DNA of 64,000 nt, taken from Acetobacter estunensis. GTDB taxonomy: Bacteria > Pseudomonadota > Alphaproteobacteria > Acetobacterales > Acetobacteraceae. The notes under the pieces were generated by a model. That model searched no databases and had not been told where the DNA came from. It saw nothing but the letters and a program-made list of their open reading frames with translations. Each line of letters begins with the position of its first letter. The first letter of the stretch is position 1. The stretch covers positions 124,001 through 188,000 of the forward strand of contig NZ_JAHRDV010000006.1 in the NCBI RefSeq assembly GCF_019083805.1, given 5' to 3'. Shown here piece after piece: positions 50,730 through 58,497 of the stretch. A program made the translations under genes and the position numbers.

Positions 50730-52034
50730 TCAGGTGTGGATGGTCTCTCCGTGTTCGGCAAGGTCGAGACCTTCGAGTTCGACGGCGGGATCGACACGCA
50801 GGCCCATGGTCTTGTCGAGAATGAAAAGCAGAAGGGCTGTCATTGCCATAGTGTAGATGGCCACAAGAATGGTGTCCTGACTTTGCACGAGCACCTGCTT
50901 CCAGTTGCCGTACAAAAGACCATCCTTGCCTTCACCGCCAATGGAGGAGGAGGCAAACACGCCTGTTAGCACGGCACCGAGGCCGCCACCGATGCCGTGG
51001 ATGCCCCACACGTCCAGCGCGTCGTCATAACCGAAGCGGTGTTTGGGCCAGTTGACGGCCCACAGGCAGACCAGGCCGCCGAGGATACCCATGATCATCG
51101 CTCCCATGGGGGTGACGAAACCGCAGCCCGGCGTGATGACGACCAGCCCGGCCAGAGCGCCTGAAATCGCGCCCAGCATGCTGGGTTTGCCGTGCAGTTT
51201 CCACTCGGCCAGAACCCACGCCACAAGAGCGGCACTTGCTGCGATCTGGCTGTTGAGAAGAGCCATGGCCGCTGTGGCATTCGCGCCGAGGGCGGAACCG
51301 CCGTTGAAGCCGAACCAGCCGCCCCAGAGCAGGCAGCCGCCAAGAACGGTGAGCACCATGTTGTGCGGGGCCAGACTGTTCACGCCGTCGGCTTTGCGGC
51401 GTCCCAGCATGATGGCGGCGATCAGGGCGGAAGAGCCGCTGGTGACGTGCACGACCAGACCGCCGGCAAAATCCAGCGCGCCGGTGGAGGCGAGAAAACC
51501 GTCCGGTCCCCATGCCATGTGACCGACCGGGCAGTAGATCAGGATGGCCCACAACGCCATGAAGACCATGGCTGTGGAGAATTTGAAGCGCTCCACGGTG
51601 CCACCCAGAACGATGACGGGTGTGATGGCGATGAAGGTCAGTTCGAACATGGCGAACGTCACTTCAGGCAGGTTTGGAATGGCGGGAAGAAAGGATGTCA
51701 GGGTGACGCCGTTCATGAAGGCCTTGTCGAGACCGCCGATGAACGGTGTGTTGCCTGTAAAGATCAGGCTGTAGCCGCAGATGAACCAGATGAGACTGAT
51801 GATTGAGCCTGCGGTGATTCCCTGCATGCACATGCTCAGCACGTTCTTCTTGCGGATCATGCCGCCGTAGAACAGGCAGATTCCCGGAAAAAGCATGAAG
51901 AAAACGAAGACGGTGGAGGCGAGAATCCACGCCATGTCACCAGTGTTGAAGGCTGGCTCCGCATCGGCGGCAAAAGCGGGTGGGACGAGAAGAAAAGAGC
52001 AGGACAGGAAGAGCAGGAGGTATCGTAAGGGCAT
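50730..52034 (-). CDS. amt: Ammonium/methylammonium transporter
   Basis: A 434-residue Amt-family channel with a cleaved N-terminal signal (LLLFLSCSFLLVPPAFAAD) and eleven expected helices. WILASTVFVFFMLFPGICLF, ITPVIVLGGTVERFKF and GALAGLVVITPGCGFV are family motifs. Amt proteins carry NH4+ and its analogue methylammonium. No glnK gene is adjacent, unusual for amtB, which is normally paired with its PII regulator. Instead it ends a putative methylamine operon, downstream of gmaS, with a long structured leader between them. Confidence 0.95.
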   Translation of the reverse strand: MPLRYLLLFLSCSFLLVPPAFAADAEPAFNTGDMAWILASTVFVFFMLFPGICLFYGGMIRKKNVLSMCMQGITAGSIISLIWFICGYSLIFTGNTPFIGGLDKAFMNGVTLTSFLPAIPNLPEVTFAMFELTFIAITPVIVLGGTVERFKFSTAMVFMALWAILIYCPVGHMAWGPDGFLASTGALDFAGGLVVHVTSGSSALIAAIMLGRRKADGVNSLAPHNMVLTVLGGCLLWGGWFGFNGGSALGANATAAMALLNSQIAASAALVAWVLAEWKLHGKPSMLGAISGALAGLVVITPGCGFVTPMGAMIMGILGGLVCLWAVNWPKHRFGYDDALDVWGIHGIGGGLGAVLTGVFASSSIGGEGKDGLLYGNWKQVLVQSQDTILVAIYTMAMTALLLFILDKTMGLRVDPAVELEGLDLAEHGETIHT

Positions 52035-52317
52035 GATTCGTCTGTGATCCTGTATCTGGGAGGGGTGAGACGTGGTGCCCGTAGGTGGCTCAGCCCCTCC
52101 GGGCGCAGTTTCTCCTCGTGGGGGCCTGCGCCTGAAGAGGCGCAGGAAAACGGAAAGAACGAACCGCAGAGTGGATGCGGCAGGAGTCCCGCCGGAAAGC
52201 GGGATACTGTTTCATCATGCCTAGAATGTTCCGACATCGCAATAAAATGCGCGCAAGAATATGTAAAAAGAGGTTCTAGGCACTGATGATGTGAGTCCAA
52301 TGAAGTAATTTTCGGAA
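52035..52317 (-). promoter_or_regulatory. Structured 283-nt leader of amt
   Basis: On the minus strand: an 8-bp inverted repeat (52219-52226 with 52274-52281) brackets an AT-rich, promoter-like stretch. Then a 6-bp hairpin (52187-52204), a 9-bp hairpin (52125-52133 with 52138-52146), and a 7-bp helix (52059-52065 with 52094-52100) near the ribosome site. The segment 52126-52132 can also pair with 52102-52108, so two structures exclude each other, as in a riboswitch or attenuator. I do not recognise a known riboswitch class. Confidence 0.6.
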
Positions 52318-53637
52318 CTAGCAGTCGAGAGTGGCGGTGCGTTCCCACTCGGACAGATGGCCGCAATGCGCGTTCCATTCACTCTGCTTGAGCTTGATGT
52401 AAGGATCCACCAGACCGTCATCGAGCATGCCACGAAGAGCCGTGGATTTGTCGAGGGCGCGCATGGCGTCGAGAAGGTTCAACGGCAGACGCTTTGCTTC
52501 TGTGACCTTGTGCCCTTCGGTGTACATGTTGATGTCGAGCGGCTTGCCCGGATCGCGCTTTTGCTCGATGCCATCAAGACCGGCTGCCAGTAGAGAGGCC
52601 TGGAGCAGATAGGGGTTGGCGGCGCCATCGGGGAGGCGCATCTCGAAACGGCCACCACCTGGCACGCGGATCATGTGGGTACGGTTATCGCCGGAATAGG
52701 TGACGGTGTTGGGAGACCATGTGGCACCCGAGACCGTGCGCGGCGCGTTGATGCGCTTGTAAGAGTTCACGACGGGGTTGAGAATGGCGCACAGTGCATC
52801 GGCATTGTGGATCAGCCCGCCGACGAAGTTATAGCCCGTTGCCGAGATCTCGAGCGGATCCTTCGGATCGTAGCAGACATTTTCGCTCCCTTTCCAAAGG
52901 GAGATATGCGCATGGCAACCGCTGCCTGTCAGGTGCATGAAGGGCTTGGGCATGAACGTGGCGCGCAGGCCATGCTTTTCCGCGATCGAGCGGGCCATGA
53001 ACTTGAAGAAGACGTGCCGATCAGCGGTCACGAGTGCATCAGCATACTTCCAGTTCATTTCGAACTGGCCGTTCGCGTCTTCGTGGTCGTTCTGGTATGG
53101 CTCCCAGCCAAGCTGCTGCATGGCGTCACACAGTTCGGCAATGACGTCGTAGCGCCGCATCAGAGCCGAAGCATCGTAGCACGGCTTGGCAGCGGCGTCA
53201 TATTCGTCGGCCACCAGCTTGCCATCAGGCGTGATGAGAAAGAACTCGCACTCAACACCTGTTTTCACGTCGATGCCGTGCTGCTTTGCGCGGGCCACCA
53301 GACGCTTGAGCGTATTGCGCGGACCTTGTGTCACGAGTTTGCCGTGCATTACGAGGTCGGACGCCATCCAGGCCACCTCGGGCTTCCAGGGAAGCTGGAT
53401 GAGGGACGACGGGTCTGCCATGGCGAGCAGATCGGGGTCAGCAGGAGACATGTCGAAGGCGGCTGCAAAGCCTGCGAAGCCCGCGCCGTTCTTGAGAGCG
53501 CCACCGATTGCGGAGGCTGGCACGAGTTTGGCGCGCTGGGCGCCGGAGAGATCTACAAACGAGATCAGGAAGTAACGGATGTTTTTCTCACGGGCAATTT
53601 CGGCAAGATTGCTTGCATTTTGCTGACTGTCGGCCAT
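52318..53637 (-). CDS. gmaS: GlnT/GMAS-type glutamine synthetase (gamma-glutamylmethylamide synthetase candidate)
   Basis: A 439-residue glutamine-synthetase-fold ligase. The N-terminal beta-grasp (YFLISFVDLSGAQRAKLVPA) and catalytic motifs TGVECEFFLI, EDANGQFEMNW, MPKPFMHLTGSGCHAHISLW and HMIRVPGGGRFEMRLPDGAA are present. No adenylylation loop of GlnA type is seen. This subgroup (GlnT) includes GMAS, which joins glutamate and methylamine using ATP. Placement after split glutamate-synthase genes and opposite mgd genes favours GMAS over ordinary glutamine synthesis. Enzyme assays are not implied by the sequence. Confidence 0.87.
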   Translation of the reverse strand: MADSQQNASNLAEIAREKNIRYFLISFVDLSGAQRAKLVPASAIGGALKNGAGFAGFAAAFDMSPADPDLLAMADPSSLIQLPWKPEVAWMASDLVMHGKLVTQGPRNTLKRLVARAKQHGIDVKTGVECEFFLITPDGKLVADEYDAAAKPCYDASALMRRYDVIAELCDAMQQLGWEPYQNDHEDANGQFEMNWKYADALVTADRHVFFKFMARSIAEKHGLRATFMPKPFMHLTGSGCHAHISLWKGSENVCYDPKDPLEISATGYNFVGGLIHNADALCAILNPVVNSYKRINAPRTVSGATWSPNTVTYSGDNRTHMIRVPGGGRFEMRLPDGAANPYLLQASLLAAGLDGIEQKRDPGKPLDINMYTEGHKVTEAKRLPLNLLDAMRALDKSTALRGMLDDGLVDPYIKLKQSEWNAHCGHLSEWERTATLDC

Positions 53638-53660
53638 TGATACGGTCCATTTCCAGTAGC

Positions 53661-53686
53661 GCGCCCCGTCTTTTAGGGCGGGGCGC
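53661..53686 (-). other. Intercistronic hairpin between mgsC and gmaS
   Basis: A GC-rich 10-bp stem (53661-53670 with 53677-53686, one G-U pair) and 6-nt loop, in a 65-bp gap. No T-run follows, so it may be an mRNA-stabilising or processing element rather than a terminator. Confidence 0.6.
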
Positions 53687-53702
53687 AGATTGGGGAAACT
53701 CC

Positions 53703-55040
53703 TCAGAAACCGGTTTTGCCCGGATACCAGTTGGTGCCGGCAAGCGGCAGCTGCGTCATGGCAGCAGCTTCCATATTGAGGGCCACGAGATCCTCGGGTT
53801 CGAGGTTGTGGAGATGGCTTTTGCCGCAGGCGCGGGCGATGGTCTGCGCCTCCATGGTCATGACGGAGAGGTAGTTGGCGATGCGACGTCCACCCAGGAT
53901 CGGATCGAGACGCTTGGCCAGCTCCGGATCCTGCGTGGTGATGCCCGCCGGGTCGCGGCCATCCTGCCAGTCGTCATAAGTGCCCGGTTTGGCGCCAAGC
54001 TTCGCATATTCAGCTGCGAGGTCCGGATTCTGATCGCCCAGTGCGATCAGGGCTGCGGTGCCGATGGCGACGGCATCCGCACCCAGCGCCAGGGCCTTGG
54101 CGACATCAGCACCTGTCCGGATACCGCCTGAGACAATGAGCTGGACCTTGCGGTGCATGCCCAGATCTTGAAGCGCCTGCACAGCGGGACGGATGGCTGC
54201 GAGAATGGGCAGACCGACATGCTCGATAAACACTTCCTGCGTGGCGGCAGTGCCGCCCTGCATGCCGTCGAGCACGACGACATCCGCACCGGATTTCACA
54301 GCGAGGGAAATGTCATAGTACGGTCGGCTGGCACCGACTTTCACATAGATCGGTTTTTCCCAGTTGGTGATCTCGCGCAGTTCCTCGATCTTGATTTCGA
54401 GGTCGTCAGGGCCAGTCCAATCAGGATGACGACAGGCCGAGCGCTGGTCGATTCCTTCGGGAAGATCGCGCATTTTCGCGACGCGGGCCGAGATCTTCTG
54501 TCCGAGCAGCATGCCGCCGCCGCCGGGCTTGGCGCCCTGTCCGACCACAATCTCGATGGCATCCGCCTTGCGCAGATCATCGGGATTCATGCCATAGCGC
54601 GAGGGAAGATACTGATAAACCAGCGTGGAGGAGTGTCCACGCTCTTCCGGCGTCATGCCGCCATCACCCGTGGTGGTGGACGTGCCGACAGCGCTTGCGC
54701 CACGGCCTAATGCTTCCTTGGCCTGCGCGGACAGTGCGCCAAAGGACATGCCGGCGATGGTTACAGGTGTTTTGAGATGTATGGGTTTCTTCGCAAACCG
54801 CGTGCCCAGCACAACATCTGTTCCGCAGCGCTCACGATAGCCCTCAAGTGGGTAACGTGACATGGACGCGCCGAGGAAAAGCAGATCGTCAAAATGTGGC
54901 AGCTTGCGCTTGGTGCCACCGCCACGGATGTCATAGATGCCGGTCGCGGCGGCACGCTGGATCTGCGAGATGGTGAATTCGTCGAACGTGGCCGAATACC
55001 TTGGGAAAGTCTTCGTCACGTCGTGATGATTTTCGGTCAT
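53703..55040 (-). CDS. mgsC: N-methylglutamate synthase subunit C (FMN-binding glutamate-synthase domain)
   Basis: A 445-residue FMN-barrel protein (GlxD-like). GGGTKRKLPHFDDLLFLGAS opens it; VTIAGMSFGALSAQAKEAL, VKVGASRPYYDISLAVKSGA, DGMQGGTAATQEVF and SGGIRTGADVAKALALGADA make up the barrel. Compared with GltB in this window it lacks the C-x5-C-x4-C [3Fe-4S] cysteines. As part of MgsABC it would reductively move the methylamino group of gamma-glutamylmethylamide onto 2-oxoglutarate. Start at 55040 after a GAGG site, 7 bp after mgsB. Confidence 0.87.
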   Translation of the reverse strand: MTENHHDVTKTFPRYSATFDEFTISQIQRAAATGIYDIRGGGTKRKLPHFDDLLFLGASMSRYPLEGYRERCGTDVVLGTRFAKKPIHLKTPVTIAGMSFGALSAQAKEALGRGASAVGTSTTTGDGGMTPEERGHSSTLVYQYLPSRYGMNPDDLRKADAIEIVVGQGAKPGGGGMLLGQKISARVAKMRDLPEGIDQRSACRHPDWTGPDDLEIKIEELREITNWEKPIYVKVGASRPYYDISLAVKSGADVVVLDGMQGGTAATQEVFIEHVGLPILAAIRPAVQALQDLGMHRKVQLIVSGGIRTGADVAKALALGADAVAIGTAALIALGDQNPDLAAEYAKLGAKPGTYDDWQDGRDPAGITTQDPELAKRLDPILGGRRIANYLSVMTMEAQTIARACGKSHLHNLEPEDLVALNMEAAAMTQLPLAGTNWYPGKTGF

Positions 55041-55047
55041 GACTGCC

Positions 55048-55743
55048 TCAGTATGCGGATGCGTTATCGACGCGGAAATGGTACAGCTTGCGAGCCGAGC
55101 CAAAGAGGCGGAACTCACTGGGTGGAATGTCTGTGACACCCGCTTTGGAGAGAAGCGACGTGAGGATAGCGAGATCCTCGGGTGTCATCTCTTTTTCCTC
55201 ACAGTCCGCGCCAAGCCCTTTCACGTTTCCACGAACGAAGATTCGTGTCTCATAAAGGGAATCTCCCAATGCGTCTCCCGCATCACCGCACACGACGAGG
55301 TTGCCGCTCTGCGCCATGAAGGCGCTCATGTGGCCGACGGAGCCGCGCACGACGATATCCGCGCCCTTCATGGAAATACCGCAGCGCGCGCCAGCATCCC
55401 CATCGATGACCAGCAGTCCGCCATGAGCCGTGGCACCGGCACTGGAACTGGCATTGCCCTTTACATGGACGCTGCCGCTCATCATGTTTTCACCCACGCC
55501 CTGTCCGGCATTGCCGGTGATGACGACATTGGCGCGCTGGTTCATGCCGGCGGCGTAGTAGCCCGCATGGCCGTCAATGGTGACGGAGATTGGCTGTGTC
55601 AGGCCGACCGCCAATGCATGGCGACCGGCGGGATTCTGAATCTCCCACGCTGCATCAGGGCCTTCGTTCTGAAGCCTGCCGTTGAGTTCGCGCAGGTTTG
55701 ACGTGCTCAGGTCAAACACCTGTGTGTTGCGCGTGCCGCTCAT
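55048..55743 (-). CDS. mgsB: N-methylglutamate synthase subunit B (GXGXG domain)
   Basis: A 231-residue protein corresponding to the C-terminal beta-helix of glutamate synthase (GlxC). The repeating G-x-G-x-G pattern is clear in GHAGYYAAGMNQRANVVITG, GNAGQGVGENMMSG, GNASSSAGATAHGGLLVIDG and GDAGARCGISMKGADIVVRG. It carries no catalytic residues and would hold the MgsA and MgsC domains together. Its ATG overlaps the mgsA stop by 4 nt. Confidence 0.88.
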   Translation of the reverse strand: MSGTRNTQVFDLSTSNLRELNGRLQNEGPDAAWEIQNPAGRHALAVGLTQPISVTIDGHAGYYAAGMNQRANVVITGNAGQGVGENMMSGSVHVKGNASSSAGATAHGGLLVIDGDAGARCGISMKGADIVVRGSVGHMSAFMAQSGNLVVCGDAGDALGDSLYETRIFVRGNVKGLGADCEEKEMTPEDLAILTSLLSKAGVTDIPPSEFRLFGSARKLYHFRVDNASAY

Positions 55744-56639
55744 GCCGCGTGCTCCCAGTGATAGACGCGCTGTGGTTCGGGCTCGAAAACCTTTGCATTT
55801 TCAATGCCCGGCAGATCGGCGAAGGCACGGTATTCGGAAGCGAAGGCGACGTAGTCGTCGGTTTCGGCCATGACAGCGGGTTTGCAGGCCACCGGATCGC
55901 GCAGCACGGCGAAACCTTCACGTGTTCCGACGACGAAGGTGTAGAAACCATCAAGCGCACCAATGGAAGATTCAAGAGCCTGATCGAGTTTGTCGCCTTG
56001 TGCCAGACGCCATGAGAGGTAACCGGCGGCGACTTCGGAGTCATTTTCCGTCTCGAAGGTCAGACCTTCATTGATGAGGCGCCGACGCAGCGTATTGTGG
56101 TTGGACAGGGAACCGTTATGCACGAGGCATTGGTCCGGACCGGTTGAAAAGGGGTGCGCGCCGGCCGTGGTGACAGCGGACTCGGTGGCCATGCGGGTGT
56201 GACCGATGGCGTGCGTGCCTTGCATTTTCTCAAGTTCGAAACGGGCCGCTACGTCTTCAGGCAGACCAACGCCCTTGTACAGTTCGATGCTTTCACCGCT
56301 GGCAGCGAAATGAACGCCATGCCCGAAGCTGTTCACGAACGCCCGGATGGCTGGTTCAAGTTCGGACGCATATGTCAGGACGACATGATCTTTGTGTTTG
56401 GCGACATCGGCCGTGCCATCGGCTGTTTTGAGGAAACTAGCTTCAAATTCACCGATGTTTTCATCCGTAATGCCGCGGACAGTCATCTTGCGCTGACCTG
56501 AAGCGGGGGAGCCATAGACCGCGAAACCGGCGCTATCCGGTCCGCGCTCGGTCATGGTCTTGAGCATGAGGGACGTAAGGCGTCCCAGTTCCGGCTGGAG
56601 AGCCGGATTTTTAATGAAGAGACCGACGATGCCGCACAT
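55740..56639 (-). CDS. mgsA: N-methylglutamate synthase subunit A (class II amidotransferase)
   Basis: A 299-residue N-terminal-nucleophile amidotransferase (GlxB). Cys2 in MCGIVGLFIKN becomes the nucleophile after Met removal. TERGPDSAGFAVYG, HTRMATESAVTTAGAHPF and LVHNGSLSNHNTLRRRL bind the glutamine-like gamma-amide. In the NMG pathway it would cleave gamma-glutamylmethylamide and hand methylamine to MgsC. It is the first gene after the promoter region containing a candidate operator, and couples to mgsB. Confidence 0.88.
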   Translation of the reverse strand: MCGIVGLFIKNPALQPELGRLTSLMLKTMTERGPDSAGFAVYGSPASGQRKMTVRGITDENIGEFEASFLKTADGTADVAKHKDHVVLTYASELEPAIRAFVNSFGHGVHFAASGESIELYKGVGLPEDVAARFELEKMQGTHAIGHTRMATESAVTTAGAHPFSTGPDQCLVHNGSLSNHNTLRRRLINEGLTFETENDSEVAAGYLSWRLAQGDKLDQALESSIGALDGFYTFVVGTREGFAVLRDPVACKPAVMAETDDYVAFASEYRAFADLPGIENAKVFEPEPQRVYHWEHAA

Positions 56640-56717
56640 CGCGTAAACCTCCGAAGAGTGTCTGTGATGTGCGATCCTAAACAGACCGGCTCCGTAACTG
56701 TCAACGCAAAAGAATAA

Positions 56718-56738
56718 AACTTTCCTATGGAGAAAGTT
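56718..56738. promoter_or_regulatory. Candidate operator ahead of mgsA
   Basis: AACTTTC (56718-56724) and GAAAGTT (56732-56738) form a perfect 7-bp inverted repeat with a 7-nt spacer, 79 bp upstream of the mgsA ATG and just below the XRE-cupin gene. It could be bound by that regulator or by the LysR protein. Confidence 0.5.
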
Positions 56739-56746
56739 GTCTTTGG

Positions 56747-57412
56747 TCAGTCAACGTGGCGTGGATAGGTGATGATGGAAAGATAGCTGATTGATCCGGT
56801 GAGGAATTTTTCCGGTCCATGCGGGGCCTGACTGTCGAACATCAATGTATCGCCCGGTCCCATTTCATAGGTCTGGTCTCCATGGCGATAGATCAGGTGG
56901 CCGGTGAGCATGTAGATCACCTCGATTCCGTCATGCCGGAAACTGACATAGGGTTCGGCCCCTTCATGCAGGGTAATGAGATAGGGCTCCACCACGACCG
57001 GACCGCTCAGGAGGTGGCCGAGAAGGTTGTACTGATGGCCGGCTTTAGTTCCGCGCCGCTCGATGGACACGCCTTGTCCAGCACGCACGAAAGAGCAATC
57101 GCGCTGTTCTTCCGCTGTTGCGAAAAGATGGCTGAGCGAGATGTTCAGGGCGTGGGAGACCGATTGCAGCGTGGCCAGTGAAGGCGAAATCTGACCGTTC
57201 TCGATTTTGGAGAGCATGCCGAGCGAGATGCCTGCTGCGTTCGCCAGTTCGGCGCCTGTCAGATTGGCTTTGCGTCGCTTACTTCTGATCTGGGCGCCAA
57301 GGGATTCTTCCAGTGTGAGTTCGCGCGTGGGGGTGGCGGAGGAGCCGGTGGCAAGATCTTCGCTTTTGCGCTCGGTCAGTTTTCGCTGGGTGCTGCGGCG
57401 AGGTGCGGGCAT
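56747..57412 (-). CDS. XRE-family regulator with C-terminal cupin
   Basis: A 221-residue regulator. A basic N-terminal tail leads to the helix-turn-helix (about 40-95, RRKANLTGAELANAAGISLG and MLSKIENGQISPSLATLQ) and a cupin domain (about 140-215, HEGAEPYVSFRHDGIEVIYM, MGPGDTLMFDSQAPHGPE). This is the PuuR/SutR-type architecture, which senses a small amine or amino acid. It precedes the mgs genes and follows the LysR gene in the same direction, 37 bp apart. Confidence 0.9.
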   Translation of the reverse strand: MPAPRRSTQRKLTERKSEDLATGSSATPTRELTLEESLGAQIRSKRRKANLTGAELANAAGISLGMLSKIENGQISPSLATLQSVSHALNISLSHLFATAEEQRDCSFVRAGQGVSIERRGTKAGHQYNLLGHLLSGPVVVEPYLITLHEGAEPYVSFRHDGIEVIYMLTGHLIYRHGDQTYEMGPGDTLMFDSQAPHGPEKFLTGSISYLSIITYPRHVD

Positions 57413-57449
57413 GGGGTGGGATCTCCAGAGTCAGGTCCTATGGGCGGGA

Positions 57450-58418
57450 TCAGGAGAGAACCCGCATCTGATCGACAAAGTCGGGAAAGAGAGTGGCGAG
57501 TTCGGCCAGAACGCCGGTGTTCAGGCGCTCGCGCAGGTAGAGAGTGAGATCGAGCGGTAGACGTCCGAATTCGCGTCGTCGGACGACGAGCGTGAGATGG
57601 CGGTGGAAGGAACCCACGGGCAATGGGTGACAGACCATACCGCATTTGGGCGTGAAGCCGGCTTCATACAGGCAGAGGGGCGTGGTGATGGCGATGCCGC
57701 CAGCCTGACAGGCGGCAAACACGCCGAAGGGAAGATCGTATTCCTGTTGAAAGGGGACTTCCACTCTCAGGCGGCGCAGATACCGTTCGACTTCCGTGCC
57801 GGTGCGCGAGCGTTGGGAAAACCGCACGAAAGGATGACTGAGCACGAGCTTGCGCAGGTCTTCGGCGTTTTGCGGTGCGGGCGTGTCGTGGGGGCAGAGA
57901 AGAAGATAAGGCTCTTCGATCAGAGGCCAGCGCTCCAGACCGGCGACATCCTCCATTTCGTCCACACCGATGACGAGGTCGATCTGGCGTGTCAGCAGGG
58001 CGGCCGCGTGGGTTTCCGTCAGGCCGGCATGCACCACCAGTCGTCCCACGCGCTCGTACATGAAGGCCGAGAGGTGGGGGGAGAGGGCGCGAGAGAGGGA
58101 GTCCACCACGCCGAGGCGGAGTTGCGGCACGCGGCCCAGCTTCATCTCCTGAATGCCCACGGCGATGTGGCGCATCTCGGCCAGCAACCCGGCCGCATGC
58201 TGGCGCAGGACCGTGCCGGTGGCGGTCAGGGCAAGCGGGCGGACGCTGCGGTCGAACAGTTTTGTGCCAAGCCGTGTTTCAAGTTCAGAAATCGTCTGGG
58301 AAATGGCGGGTTGTGTCACCTGCAGAGCACGGGCGGCTCCCGCCATACTGCCATTCTCACAAACGGCCATGAACACGTTCAGGGAGGAGAGATCAAAGGG
58401 CAGGTCGGAGAGAGCCAT
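57450..58418 (-). CDS. LysR-family transcriptional regulator
   Basis: A 322-residue LTTR. The winged helix-turn-helix is at about 13-70 (AARALQVTQPAISQTISELE) and the effector domain at about 95-300 (LRLGVVDSLSRAL, RLVVHAGLTETHAAALLTRQ). It is divergent from the mgdABCD operon with 79 bp between starts, the usual geometry for an LTTR controlling its neighbour. The effector could be methylamine-derived, such as N-methylglutamate or gamma-glutamylmethylamide, but this is inference. Confidence 0.93.
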   Translation of the reverse strand: MALSDLPFDLSSLNVFMAVCENGSMAGAARALQVTQPAISQTISELETRLGTKLFDRSVRPLALTATGTVLRQHAAGLLAEMRHIAVGIQEMKLGRVPQLRLGVVDSLSRALSPHLSAFMYERVGRLVVHAGLTETHAAALLTRQIDLVIGVDEMEDVAGLERWPLIEEPYLLLCPHDTPAPQNAEDLRKLVLSHPFVRFSQRSRTGTEVERYLRRLRVEVPFQQEYDLPFGVFAACQAGGIAITTPLCLYEAGFTPKCGMVCHPLPVGSFHRHLTLVVRRREFGRLPLDLTLYLRERLNTGVLAELATLFPDFVDQMRVLS

Positions 58419-58426
58419 GGCGCATT

Positions 58427-58441
58427 ATAAGAAAAAATTAT
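58427..58441. promoter_or_regulatory. Candidate LysR box
   Basis: ATAA-N7-TTAT, a perfect dyad with the T-N11-A pattern of LysR boxes, 9 bp from the lysR start and 56 bp from the mgdA start. It is the only such dyad in this 79-bp divergent region. Confidence 0.6.
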
Positions 58442-58497
58442 CATGTCTCAAGCAGGCATGTTTCCTACACGACATGAAGACAGAGCGTGGGAAGATC

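Noticed and set aside
52035-52125. A TPP- or SAM-type riboswitch in the amt leader (a CTGAGCC stretch caught the eye)
   Set aside because: The conserved core sequences of those classes are not complete, so I only report an unassigned structured leader.
50730-56746. Sigma-54 promoter for amt or the mgs genes
   Set aside because: I looked for TGGCAC-N5-TTGC patterns in the two promoter regions and did not see a convincing one.
58153-58497. N-terminal extension of mgdA
   Set aside because: It would overlap the start of the divergent lysR gene and its promoter; the ATG at 58498 has a ribosome site and gives normal SoxB length.
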